Below, piece after piece: positions 1 through 7,919 of a stretch of DNA of 64,000 nucleotides (positions are counted from its first letter, which is position 1; each line of letters starts with the position of its first letter). The notes beneath the pieces are model-generated. The model did not search any database, was not told the DNA's origin, and saw nothing but the letters and a program-made list of their open reading frames with translations. Source of the stretch: Butyrivibrio sp. INlla21 (GTDB taxonomy: Bacteria; Bacillota; Clostridia; Lachnospirales; Lachnospiraceae). The DNA lies in assembly GCF_900116875.1 (NCBI RefSeq), contig NZ_FPCC01000013.1:27605-91604 (forward strand). The letters run 5' to 3'. The position numbers were made by a program, and so were the translations under genes.

Positions 1-28
1 ATTATTCGCATTATAAAAGGAGTTTTTC

Positions 29-1081
29 ATGAAAAAGAAGATTTTTGCTTTGATACTTACAATTGCATTAGCCGTGTCAGGAATTATCCCTGTTAACGGA
101 AGCGAGGTTATCGCTGCCGAAAAGCAGCATGTTATCGTTATCGATCCGGGTCACGGCGGATTCGGCGACAGAAATCTCGGAGCACAGTATAACGGATTAT
201 CTGAAAAAGCTCTTACTTTGCAGGTTGCCAATGTAATGAAGACAGAGCTTGAAAAATATGAAAACGTGACTGTTTATCTTACAAGAACAGACGACAGATT
301 TATATCACTTGAAGACAGAGCCGCTTTTGCTCAGAGCGTTAACGCAGAATTTGTTTTCAGTATTCATTTCAACGCTTCGGCAGAGCATCTTTTCTATGGT
401 TCAGAAATTTGGACATCTGCTTTTGATAAATATTACCAGGCCGGCACCAACTTCGGTAATATTGAATCTAATGAGCTTGCTGCTCTCGGTCTTTATCAAA
501 AGGGCGTTAAGACCAAACTCGGATCATCTGGCAAGGATTACTACGGAATAATCAGAGCAAGTGTTGCCAGGAATATGCCTTGCGTTATCATTGAGCATGC
601 ATATCTTGACCACGGATATGATCTTCCCATGGTTAAGAACTCAGATTTCATTAATAAGCTTGGCGTAGTTGATGCAACTTCCGTTGCCAAGTACTTCGGA
701 CTTAAGTCAACCACATTGGGAGTTGATTATTCGGGAATAAAGAATCCTTCGGTTGCTATACCTAAAGGAGCTGTAGGTCAGGACAATACAGACCCTGAAG
801 TATGCTCAATAAGTGTTCTTGGTACCGATAAGGCAAGCGGTAACGTACTTGTTGAAATGACAGCCAAGGATAGCAACAGTCCCATTATCTATTTCTCTTA
901 CAGCTATGATGGCGGTAAGACCTACAGCTATCTTCAGATGTGGGACAGATCCAAGGAAACACAGTCATTTAATGTTACTGTTCCAAAGAGCTGCAAAAAT
1001 CCCGTTATTGTATGCAAAGCATATAACAACTATGAGCTCTTTAAAGAAAGTAATCAGGTAGCGGTTACAGGCTTAGAGTAA
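29..1081 (+). CDS. Secreted N-acetylmuramoyl-L-alanine amidase (Amidase_3)
   Basis: A zinc-dependent peptidoglycan amidase that cleaves the bond between MurNAc and L-Ala of the stem peptide outside the cell. Residues 1 to about 30 form a signal peptide (MKKK, hydrophobic core, then an AEK region). The Amidase_3 domain spans about residues 34-225, with the zinc-binding motif DPGHGG, a Glu in LSEKALT, the His of SIHFNAS and the catalytic Glu of VIIEHAYLDH. The last 90 or so residues are a separate beta-rich domain (about 260-350) with no motif I recognise; it may bind the wall. An AGGAG site lies 6 nt before the ATG. The next gene starts immediately after the stop. The target polymer and timing of expression cannot be read from the sequence. 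Confidence 0.9.
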   Translation: MKKKIFALILTIALAVSGIIPVNGSEVIAAEKQHVIVIDPGHGGFGDRNLGAQYNGLSEKALTLQVANVMKTELEKYENVTVYLTRTDDRFISLEDRAAFAQSVNAEFVFSIHFNASAEHLFYGSEIWTSAFDKYYQAGTNFGNIESNELAALGLYQKGVKTKLGSSGKDYYGIIRASVARNMPCVIIEHAYLDHGYDLPMVKNSDFINKLGVVDATSVAKYFGLKSTTLGVDYSGIKNPSVAIPKGAVGQDNTDPEVCSISVLGTDKASGNVLVEMTAKDSNSPIIYFSYSYDGGKTYSYLQMWDRSKETQSFNVTVPKSCKNPVIVCKAYNNYELFKESNQVAVTGLE

Positions 1082-1084
1082 TTG

Positions 1085-1825
1085 ATGAGACTTGATAAAT
1101 TTTTAGGTGACCACAATATAGGCACCAGAAAACAGATAAAAGAATATGTCAAAAACGGCAGATGCTCTGTAAACGGCAATCCCGTTCTTAAAGCAGACAT
1201 ACATATTGATGAAAACTCGGATGAGATTTCTTTTGACGGAAAGGTCTTATCTTACAGCAAGAATCATTATTATATGCTTAATAAACCTGTTGGAGTTGTT
1301 TCCGCGACTTTCGACAAAAAGCAGGAGACCGTTATCGATATTTTAAAAGATGAGAATGTAAAGGGCTTAAATCCTTGCGGAAGACTTGATATTGATACGG
1401 AAGGACTTCTTCTTTTAACTGATGACGGAGAGCTTATTCACAGGCTGTTATCACCCAAAAAGCACGTTGATAAGACTTATGAGGTTCATATAAGTCATGA
1501 GCTTTCGGATGATGATATAAAGCTCTTGGAAGAGGGCGTCGATATCGGCGATAAGAATGACGACGGTTCAAAAAAGCTTACGCTTCCTTCAAAGATTTCT
1601 TTCAAAGAGGGTTCGGAACGCGACGAGACCGGTAATCCCGTTATTTTGCTTACGATTCACGAGGGTAGATTCCATCAGGTAAAACGTATGCTCGAAGCTG
1701 TCGGTAACGAAGTACTGTTTTTAAAGAGGCTTTCTATGGGAAGTCTTTTGCTTGATCCGGAGCTTAAACCCGGTGAATACAGAGAGCTTACGGCAGAAGA
1801 GAAACGTGCTCTTAATATAAAATAA
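1085..1825 (+). CDS. RsuA/RluB-family pseudouridine synthase
   Basis: Converts a specific rRNA uridine to pseudouridine. An S4 RNA-binding domain covers residues 1 to about 60 (MRLDKFLGDH). The catalytic domain has the motif GRLDIDTEGLLLLTDDGE with the nucleophilic Asp, followed by KTYEV and the C-terminal HEGRFHQVKRML signature. Length (246 aa) fits the RsuA/RluB/RluE/RluF group, and the sequence alone does not tell whether 16S or 23S rRNA is the target. An in-frame TTG lies at 1082, just before the chosen ATG; neither has a strong ribosome site, so translational coupling to the amidase gene that ends at 1081 is likely. Confidence 0.9.
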   Translation: MRLDKFLGDHNIGTRKQIKEYVKNGRCSVNGNPVLKADIHIDENSDEISFDGKVLSYSKNHYYMLNKPVGVVSATFDKKQETVIDILKDENVKGLNPCGRLDIDTEGLLLLTDDGELIHRLLSPKKHVDKTYEVHISHELSDDDIKLLEEGVDIGDKNDDGSKKLTLPSKISFKEGSERDETGNPVILLTIHEGRFHQVKRMLEAVGNEVLFLKRLSMGSLLLDPELKPGEYRELTAEEKRALNIK

Positions 1826-1849
1826 AAGTTTTAATTCAGAGGTTTTATA

Positions 1850-2455
1850 ATGCTTGGAAAAGTAAGTAAGGGTGAATACGGATATATTTCATACAGAAAG
1901 AAGCTGACTCTTTTAATAACGATTATCAGCCTGGCTATAACTGTAGGAATTTACCTTACCGGAATTATTATGTATAAAAGCCCTAAGTCGGCATTTAGCA
2001 TCATAGCTGCGCTCGGCTGCCTTCCGACAGGTTGGTGTGCCGTTAATCTGATCATGTTTATCAGAGCAAAAGCATGCGGCCCGGATGATCATAAAAGAAT
2101 TGAAAACTGTCGCGGCGGTCTTCTTATAAGATATGACCATGTGATCACTTCATATGATAAAAACTATTATGTGAATGCATCTACAGTTCTTGATAAAAAC
2201 ATATGCTGTTATTCGGCCGATGAAGACATTGATGTTTCGGATTGCGAAGCTCACATCAAGAAAATGATGGCACAGGGCGGTTATTCAAGTTACAGTATCA
2301 AGATATTTACGGATATCGATAAGTTCTGCGACAGACTGATTCAGCTCGATAAGCTTAGAAGCGATAAAAGTATCGACCCTCAGGCTATCGAAGATGCCTG
2401 GATACCCGGAACGGCGCAGACTCCTGCGAGCATTCTTTTATCAATTTCACTTTAA
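1850..2455 (+). CDS. Conserved hypothetical membrane protein, two TM segments
   Basis: Not recognised. The 201-residue protein has a short basic N-terminus, two hydrophobic segments at about residues 21-43 and 50-71, and a soluble C-terminal domain with no enzyme motif I can name. The C-terminal part has several cysteines (GPDDH..ENC, ICCYS, SDCEAH). It lies between two pseudouridine synthase genes and only 8 bp before the second, so it is probably co-transcribed with them. Codon use looks like that of its neighbours, which argues for a real gene rather than a chance frame. Confidence 0.7.
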   Translation: MLGKVSKGEYGYISYRKKLTLLITIISLAITVGIYLTGIIMYKSPKSAFSIIAALGCLPTGWCAVNLIMFIRAKACGPDDHKRIENCRGGLLIRYDHVITSYDKNYYVNASTVLDKNICCYSADEDIDVSDCEAHIKKMMAQGGYSSYSIKIFTDIDKFCDRLIQLDKLRSDKSIDPQAIEDAWIPGTAQTPASILLSISL

Positions 2456-2463
2456 GGAATAAT

Positions 2464-3486
2464 ATGAAAGAAATTATTGTCGGCGTAAATGAAGAGGGCA
2501 AGAGACTTGACGGCTTTTTAAAGTCATATCTTCCCAATGCCTCAAAGGGCTTCATTTATAAGATGCTTAGGAAAAAGAATATCACGCTGAATGACAAAAA
2601 AGCTGATGGGCTTGAAAAACTAGCCAATGAAGATTCCATCAAGATCTTCTTTTCCGATGAGACGCTAATGAAATTCAAAGGCGAATCCGCAGCTAACGGT
2701 AGAGCGGACAATCTTGATGCGGAGAAAATAGATCTTTCTAAATACGGCGATGTATCTGTTTTGTTTGAAAATGACCATGTTTTGTTTGCTTCAAAACCGG
2801 CAGGTCTTCTTTCTCAAAAAGCGGATGCGAATGATATGAGCATTAACGACTTTCTTATCGATTATCTTCTAAAGAATAAAAAGATAACGCCGGAAAGTCT
2901 TGATACATACAGACCTTCTATATGCAACAGACTCGACAGGAACACAAGCGGAATGGTAATCTGCGCCAAATCTCTTGTCGGAGCACGCTGCATGAATACG
3001 ATGCTTTCGGACAGAACTTTGGATAAGTATTATATCGCCGTAGTTTCGGGTTTGATCGAAAAAGATTCGTTATTAAAAGGCTATCTGAAAAAAGATACAG
3101 ATTTAAACAAGGTTGATATTCTTAAAGAAGATCCGAAGGATAGTAATTATTCTTATATAGAAACATATTTTACTCCCGTTAATTATAATTCAGATTCGGA
3201 TACGACAGTTCTTTTAGTCAAGCTTATTACAGGAAAGCCTCATCAGATAAGAGCGCATCTGTCTAAGACGGGGCACCCTATTATAGGAGATTCAAAATAC
3301 GGCGGAAGAAAAGTAAAAGGCATTGGCAGACAGTTACTGCACAGCTACAAGATTTCTTTTCCCGAAAATATGCCGGATACACTATGCGATCTAAGCGGAA
3401 AAGAATTTATAGCTCCGTTACCGGCTGAATTTGCTTTATTTTGTAGTGGAGGAGATTTATGCCTACATGGAAAACAAGGGGACTGA
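2464..3486 (+). CDS. RluA-family pseudouridine synthase with S4 domain
   Basis: A 23S rRNA or tRNA pseudouridine synthase. Residues 1-60 form an S4-like domain (VGVNEEGKRLDGFL). The catalytic domain carries NRLDRNTSGMVICAKS with the nucleophilic Asp, then GKPHQIRAHLSKTGHPI and GDSKYG, the standard RluA motifs. At 340 aa it is a normal RluC/RluD-size protein. It differs from the second RluA-family gene in this window (23.8-24.75 kb, rluD-like), so the two probably modify different sites. Its 3' end overlaps the RecU start by 28 bp, which suggests coupled expression. Confidence 0.9.
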   Translation: MKEIIVGVNEEGKRLDGFLKSYLPNASKGFIYKMLRKKNITLNDKKADGLEKLANEDSIKIFFSDETLMKFKGESAANGRADNLDAEKIDLSKYGDVSVLFENDHVLFASKPAGLLSQKADANDMSINDFLIDYLLKNKKITPESLDTYRPSICNRLDRNTSGMVICAKSLVGARCMNTMLSDRTLDKYYIAVVSGLIEKDSLLKGYLKKDTDLNKVDILKEDPKDSNYSYIETYFTPVNYNSDSDTTVLLVKLITGKPHQIRAHLSKTGHPIIGDSKYGGRKVKGIGRQLLHSYKISFPENMPDTLCDLSGKEFIAPLPAEFALFCSGGDLCLHGKQGD

Positions 3487-3995
3487 GAGGTTCTACGCTT
3501 GAGGAGCTCATTAACCGCTCAAACGAAAGGTACAGTGAGCTTGGACTTGCGCTTATTCAAAAGATCCCGACACCTATAACTCCGATAAACATCGATAAAG
3601 AAACCAGGCACATTACGCTTGCTTATTTCGATCAGAAGAGTACAGTCGATTACATCGGCGTAGTACAGGGGATTCCTGTATGCTTTGATGCAAAAGAATG
3701 TGCTTATGATACTTTTACTCTTGAAAACATTCATCCACACCAGGTCGCGTTCATGGACAGTTTTGAAAAACAGGACGGACTTGCATTCTTTTTGATCTAC
3801 TATACAGCCAGAAACGAGTTTTATTATCTCCCTTACAGGAAATTAAAAGAGTTTTGGGACAGAGCCGAAAACGGAGGCAGAAAGAGCTTTAGACATGATG
3901 AGCTCGACCTTTCTTTTATAATTCCTTCTCCGGGAGAGCAGGGAATACTTATTCCTTATCTCGATGCAATTCAGAAAGACCTAGAACAAAGATAA
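3459..3995 (+). CDS. recU: Holliday junction resolvase RecU
   Basis: Firmicute resolvase that cuts four-way DNA junctions during recombination and chromosome segregation. The 178-aa protein shows the RecU layout: an N-terminal GSTLEELINRSNERY segment, KIPTPITPINID, the metal-binding core STVDYIGV...CFDAKEC (Asp plus Glu/Lys), the LENIHPHQVAFMDSF segment and the FFLIYY-YYLPYRKL region. The start lies inside the preceding pseudouridine synthase gene, with a GGAGG site just before the ATG. In Bacillus recU pairs with a penicillin-binding protein gene; here it closes a group of RNA-modification genes instead. Confidence 0.88.
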   Translation: MPTWKTRGLRGSTLEELINRSNERYSELGLALIQKIPTPITPINIDKETRHITLAYFDQKSTVDYIGVVQGIPVCFDAKECAYDTFTLENIHPHQVAFMDSFEKQDGLAFFLIYYTARNEFYYLPYRKLKEFWDRAENGGRKSFRHDELDLSFIIPSPGEQGILIPYLDAIQKDLEQR

Positions 3996-4025
3996 ACACG
4001 GTTAATACTTGTAAAGGCTTTTTGC

Positions 4026-4055
4026 TTGACAATGTAATTAAATGAATGTTAAACT
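4026..4055 (+). promoter_or_regulatory. Candidate sigma-A promoter for the his operon
   Basis: TTGACA at 4026-4031 and a weaker TAAACT at 4050-4055 with an 18-bp spacer, about 70 bp before hisZ. It is the only good -35 in this gap. Confidence 0.5.
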
Positions 4056-4082
4056 CTCTAATATAGTAACGAATTATTAGAG
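4056..4082 (+). repeat. Short inverted repeat in the hisZ leader
   Basis: CTCTAATA at 4056-4063 and TATTAGAG at 4075-4082 form a perfect 8-bp stem with an 11-nt loop. It has no U-tract, so it is not a terminator. It sits at the expected transcription start and could be an operator or a short 5' hairpin. Confidence 0.35.
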
Positions 4083-4122
4083 TAGCACTGTACCATGCTA
4101 AAGTAGAATAAATGAGGTAATT

Positions 4123-5232
4123 ATGAATAAAGTACTGTTACATACACCTGACGGCGTGCGCGATATATACGGCGCTGAATGCAGCGACAGATTGATCCTC
4201 GCCGGTAAAATCCATGAAGTAATGAAGAGTTACGGATATCTTGATATAGATACTCCGACTTTTGAGTTTTTTGATGTATTTGCTGAAGAAATAAATGCAA
4301 GCGACGCAAGAGAGCTCTTTAAATTCTTTGATAAGGAAGGCAATACGCTTGTTCTTCGTCCCGACTTTACTCCTTCCATCGCAAGATGCGCATCAAAGGT
4401 AATGCTCGAAGATAAAGAGCCTGTGAGAGTTTGCTATGAGGGCAAGACTTTCCTTAATACATCCAATCTTCAGGGTAAGCTCAAAGAGAACTCCAATATC
4501 GGTGTGGAACTTATGAATGATTCATCTGTATACGCCGATGCCGAGGTGATAGCTCTTTTGGTAGAAGCGCTTAAATCAACGGGACTCAATGATTTCCAGA
4601 TCAGCATAGGAGATGCCGATTTCTATAAAGGAATCTGTGAAGAAGCCGGAATCGATGAAGAGACGGAAGAGAAGATAAGAGGCTATATTACAGAGAAGAA
4701 TTACTACGCTGCAGAGAATATATTGAATGAGAGCGGAGTTTCGCCCAAGCATTCCAAGCTTATTGTCAACGTTGCTGAGTTTATCGGTTCAGATGAAGCA
4801 CTTGATATGGCTCAGAGCATGGTGACCAATAAGAGATCGCTTGATGCCGTTAAGAGACTTAAGGATCTATATAAGGTTCTTACTAATTACGGTGTTGAGA
4901 AATACATATCTTTTGACCTGGGTAATTTAAGTAAATTCAATTATTATACGGGTGTGATCTTCAGTGCATATACATACGGCGTCGGTGATGCCATTGCCAA
5001 GGGCGGAAGATACGACAATCTTACGGGTAAGTACGGTAAAAAAGCTCCCGCAATAGGCTTTTCTATTGTTATTGACGACTTGATGTCCGCATTATACAGA
5101 CAAAATGCCGATGTAGAACACGAATCTGACATTGCTGTCGTAAATTATACATCTGATACATTTGAAGCTGCTCTTAAGCAGGCTAAGGAACTTCGTAAAA
5201 ACGGCACGCATGTCGTTTTAAAAGCGAAATAA
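4123..5232 (+). CDS. hisZ: ATP phosphoribosyltransferase regulatory subunit HisZ
   Basis: A histidyl-tRNA-synthetase-like protein that lacks the anticodon domain and forms the regulatory subunit of short-form HisG in histidine biosynthesis. The class II synthetase-like fold is visible: TPDGVRDIYGAE at the N-terminus, LRPDFTPSIAR (motif 2 region), and FDLGNLSKFNYYTGVIFSAY followed by GGRYDNL (motif 3-like). At 369 aa it is the usual HisZ size. The immediate neighbour is the short HisG that needs it. A GAGG site precedes the ATG. It is first in the operon, with the candidate promoter about 70 bp upstream. Confidence 0.9.
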   Translation: MNKVLLHTPDGVRDIYGAECSDRLILAGKIHEVMKSYGYLDIDTPTFEFFDVFAEEINASDARELFKFFDKEGNTLVLRPDFTPSIARCASKVMLEDKEPVRVCYEGKTFLNTSNLQGKLKENSNIGVELMNDSSVYADAEVIALLVEALKSTGLNDFQISIGDADFYKGICEEAGIDEETEEKIRGYITEKNYYAAENILNESGVSPKHSKLIVNVAEFIGSDEALDMAQSMVTNKRSLDAVKRLKDLYKVLTNYGVEKYISFDLGNLSKFNYYTGVIFSAYTYGVGDAIAKGGRYDNLTGKYGKKAPAIGFSIVIDDLMSALYRQNADVEHESDIAVVNYTSDTFEAALKQAKELRKNGTHVVLKAK

Positions 5233-5243
5233 TCGGAGGAATT

Positions 5244-5879
5244 ATGAGATATCTTACTTTTGCGCTCGGAAAAGGCCGACTTGTTAACTCTTGCATGGAA
5301 CTTCTGAATAAATGCGGAATCGAATGCGAAGAGATTTTAGATAAAAAAACACGTAAGCTTATATTTACCAATGAAGAGCTTGGTCTTAAGTTCTTTTTGG
5401 CAAAGGGTCCGGATGTCCCGACTTACGTTGAATACGGCGCTGCAGACATCGGTATTGTCGGTGCCGATACAATTATGGAAGAAAACAGAAGAGTATATGA
5501 GGTTCTCGATCTGGGATTCGGCAAATGCAGAATGTGCGTCTGCGGCCCTCATGATGCCAAGGAACTTCTTGAGCATAGAGAGCTTATCAGAGTAGCCAGC
5601 AAATATCCCAATATTGCCAAAGACTACTTCTTTAACAAGAAGCATCAGACTGTCGATATCATTAAGCTTAACGGCTCTGTTGAGCTCGGTCCTATCGTTA
5701 ATCTGTCGGATGTGATCGTTGATATTGTAGAAACAGGCTCTACTCTTAAAGAGAACGGTCTCGAAGTTTTGGAAGAGATCTGTCCATTATCTGCCAGAAT
5801 GATCGTAAATCAGGTCAGCATGCAGATGGAGACTGAAAGGATCAGAAAGCTGATCACAGCTATGAAGGAGAATTTATAA
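5244..5879 (+). CDS. hisG: ATP phosphoribosyltransferase catalytic subunit, short form
   Basis: First committed step of histidine synthesis: joins ATP and PRPP to give phosphoribosyl-ATP. At 211 aa it is the short HisG without the C-terminal regulatory domain, consistent with HisZ next door. Motifs: ALGKGRL at the N-terminus, EYGAADIGIVGADT, and the PRPP-binding DVIVDIVETGSTLKENGL. The gene follows hisZ by 11 bp with a GGAGG site, and hisD starts directly at its stop codon. Confidence 0.95.
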   Translation: MRYLTFALGKGRLVNSCMELLNKCGIECEEILDKKTRKLIFTNEELGLKFFLAKGPDVPTYVEYGAADIGIVGADTIMEENRRVYEVLDLGFGKCRMCVCGPHDAKELLEHRELIRVASKYPNIAKDYFFNKKHQTVDIIKLNGSVELGPIVNLSDVIVDIVETGSTLKENGLEVLEEICPLSARMIVNQVSMQMETERIRKLITAMKENL

Positions 5880-7169
5880 ATGCAGACGTTAAAGCTTACA
5901 GCAGAAACAAAAGAACAGCTTCTCGGAAACCTTCTTAACAGAAATCCCGGTAGCTATACGGAATACGAAACAATCGTAAATGACATTATTGAGAATGTAA
6001 AAAAGAACGGCGATAAGGCTCTTTTCGAGTATACTGCCAAGTTCGATAAATGCGATATTGACTCATCTTGCGTTAAAGTCACAAAAGAAGAGATTGAAAA
6101 AGCATATTCACTTCTTGACGCAAAGTTTGTTGAAGTCATGAAGAAGAGCGCTGAGAACATCAGAAAATTCCATGAAAAGCAAAAGAGAAACACATGGATA
6201 GATACCAAGGAAGACGGAAGCATTCTCGGTCAGAGAATCCTCCCCATTGAGATCTCCGGTGTATATGTTCCCGGCGGAAAAGCAGCGTATCCTTCCAGTG
6301 TTCTTATGAATGTTGTTCCCGCCAAAGTGGCAGGTGTAGAGCGCATCGTTATGTGCACTCCTCCCGGAAAGGACGGAAATGTCAATCCCGGAACTCTTGT
6401 AGCTGCCGATATTGCAGGTGTTACAGAGGTATACAAGGTTGGCGGAGCTCAGGCTATCGCAGCTATGGCATTCGGAACAGAAAGTATTCCCAAGGTTGAT
6501 AAGATCACAGGTCCCGGCAATATCTTCGTAGCCCTTGCCAAGAAAGCTTGCTTTGGACATGTATCAATTGACTCTATAGCAGGTCCCAGTGAGATACTTG
6601 TTCTTGCAGATGAGACAGCCAATCCAAGATATGTTGCTGCAGATCTTTTATCTCAGGCAGAGCACGATGAGATGGCAAGTGCCATTCTTATCACAACATC
6701 TCAGGAACTTGCCGATAACGTAGCAAAAGAGATCGACGGCTTTTTAAAAGAGCTTTCAAGAGCTGATATTATCAAGAAATCACTTGATAATTACGGCTAT
6801 ATGTTTGTGGCAGAAAATATGGAAGATGCAATAGATGCTGCCAATGCAGTAGCTTCCGAGCACCTTGAGATAATTACAAAGAATCCCTATGAGGTAATGA
6901 CCAAGATTAAGAATGCGGGCGCCATTTTCCTTGGAGAGTATTCTTCAGAACCACTCGGAGATTATTTTGCAGGCCCCAACCACATTCTTCCCACAAACAG
7001 AACAGCAAGATTCTTCTCACCTCTTAATGTTGATGATTTCATGAAAAAGACAAGCATCATCGCATATTCCAGAGATGCTCTTGCTAAGGTTCACGAAGAC
7101 ATCGAGCTTTTTGCCAAGGAAGAGGGACTTACGGCTCACGCCAATTCAATCGCTGTAAGATTTGAGTAA
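5880..7169 (+). CDS. hisD: Histidinol dehydrogenase
   Basis: Last two oxidations of the pathway, L-histidinol to L-histidine, using NAD and zinc. The 429-aa protein has the expected motifs: GVYVPGGKAAYPSSVLMN, QAIAAMAFGTESIPKVDKI, AGPSEILVLAD, the catalytic SEHLEI region and GPNHILPT with the zinc ligands. The ATG directly abuts the hisG stop codon, so the two are probably translationally coupled. No defect is visible. Confidence 0.96.
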   Translation: MQTLKLTAETKEQLLGNLLNRNPGSYTEYETIVNDIIENVKKNGDKALFEYTAKFDKCDIDSSCVKVTKEEIEKAYSLLDAKFVEVMKKSAENIRKFHEKQKRNTWIDTKEDGSILGQRILPIEISGVYVPGGKAAYPSSVLMNVVPAKVAGVERIVMCTPPGKDGNVNPGTLVAADIAGVTEVYKVGGAQAIAAMAFGTESIPKVDKITGPGNIFVALAKKACFGHVSIDSIAGPSEILVLADETANPRYVAADLLSQAEHDEMASAILITTSQELADNVAKEIDGFLKELSRADIIKKSLDNYGYMFVAENMEDAIDAANAVASEHLEIITKNPYEVMTKIKNAGAIFLGEYSSEPLGDYFAGPNHILPTNRTARFFSPLNVDDFMKKTSIIAYSRDALAKVHEDIELFAKEEGLTAHANSIAVRFE

Positions 7170-7326
7170 AAAGAAATGATCAGTTCGTATTGAATCGGAA
7201 ATTAACATAAGATTTTGCAAGTTTTCTTTCCAAAAAGTCTATAAACTGCAAGTTTATCGGATTTTTATAGTTTTTTAACATAAAATAACACCATATATTG
7301 TTATCGACAATAAGGAGACACAAGTT
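7170..7326 (+). other. Intergenic gap inside the his operon
   Basis: A 157-bp AT-rich gap between hisD and hisB with no coding frame. A weak TTGCAA...TATAAA pair with a 19-bp spacer (about 7217-7247) and a small ATTGT/ACAAT hairpin before the hisB ribosome site are the only structure seen. An internal promoter is possible but unproven. Confidence 0.35.
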
Positions 7327-7917
7327 ATGGAAAATAGAATTGCAAGTGTTACGCGAAAGACTAAAGAGACTGATATCACTGTAACCATCAATATTGATGG
7401 AAAAGGAGCAGGTGATATTTCTACAGGAATAGGTTTCTTCGATCACATGCTTGAAGGATTTGCCAAACACGGTCTGTTTGATCTGACTGTAAAAGTGAAA
7501 GGCGATCTTAATGTCGACGGACACCACACAGTGGAAGATACAGCAATTGTGCTTGGTCAGGCTTTTCTTGAAGCTATCGGCGACAAGAAGGGGATCAAAA
7601 GATACGGAAACATGATTCTTCCTATGGACGAAACACTTGTGATGAGTGCCGTGGATTTTTGCGGAAGACCGTATTTTGTAATGGATGCAGGTTTTGAGTC
7701 ACCCATGGTAGGTGATTTTGATACTCAGCTTGTAAGAGAGTTTTTCTATTCATTCTCTTACGCGGCAATGATGAATCTACACCTTCGTGTTATTACAGGC
7801 TTCAACGATCACCACAAGATAGAAGCTATGTTTAAAGCTCTTTCCAAAGCTTTGGATGAAGCTACGACTTATGATCCCAGAATAACCGATGTTTTAAGCA
7901 CAAAAGGAGCTCTTTGA
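7327..7917 (+). CDS. hisB: Imidazoleglycerol-phosphate dehydratase
   Basis: Dehydrates imidazole glycerol phosphate to imidazole acetol phosphate. This is the monofunctional dehydratase (196 aa) without the histidinol-phosphatase domain of enterobacterial HisB. The manganese-binding signatures are clear: GIGFFDHMLEGFAKHG, DGHHTVEDTAIVLG, and the second set FNDHHKIEAMFKAL. An AAGGAG site precedes the ATG. The stop overlaps the leader of hisIE, which starts 2 nt later. Confidence 0.95.
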   Translation: MENRIASVTRKTKETDITVTINIDGKGAGDISTGIGFFDHMLEGFAKHGLFDLTVKVKGDLNVDGHHTVEDTAIVLGQAFLEAIGDKKGIKRYGNMILPMDETLVMSAVDFCGRPYFVMDAGFESPMVGDFDTQLVREFFYSFSYAAMMNLHLRVITGFNDHHKIEAMFKALSKALDEATTYDPRITDVLSTKGAL

Positions 7918-7919
7918 GA

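Noticed and set aside
3996..4122. T-box or histidine attenuator before hisZ
   Set aside because: No AGGGTGGNACCGCG motif, no terminator hairpin with T run and no run of His codons.
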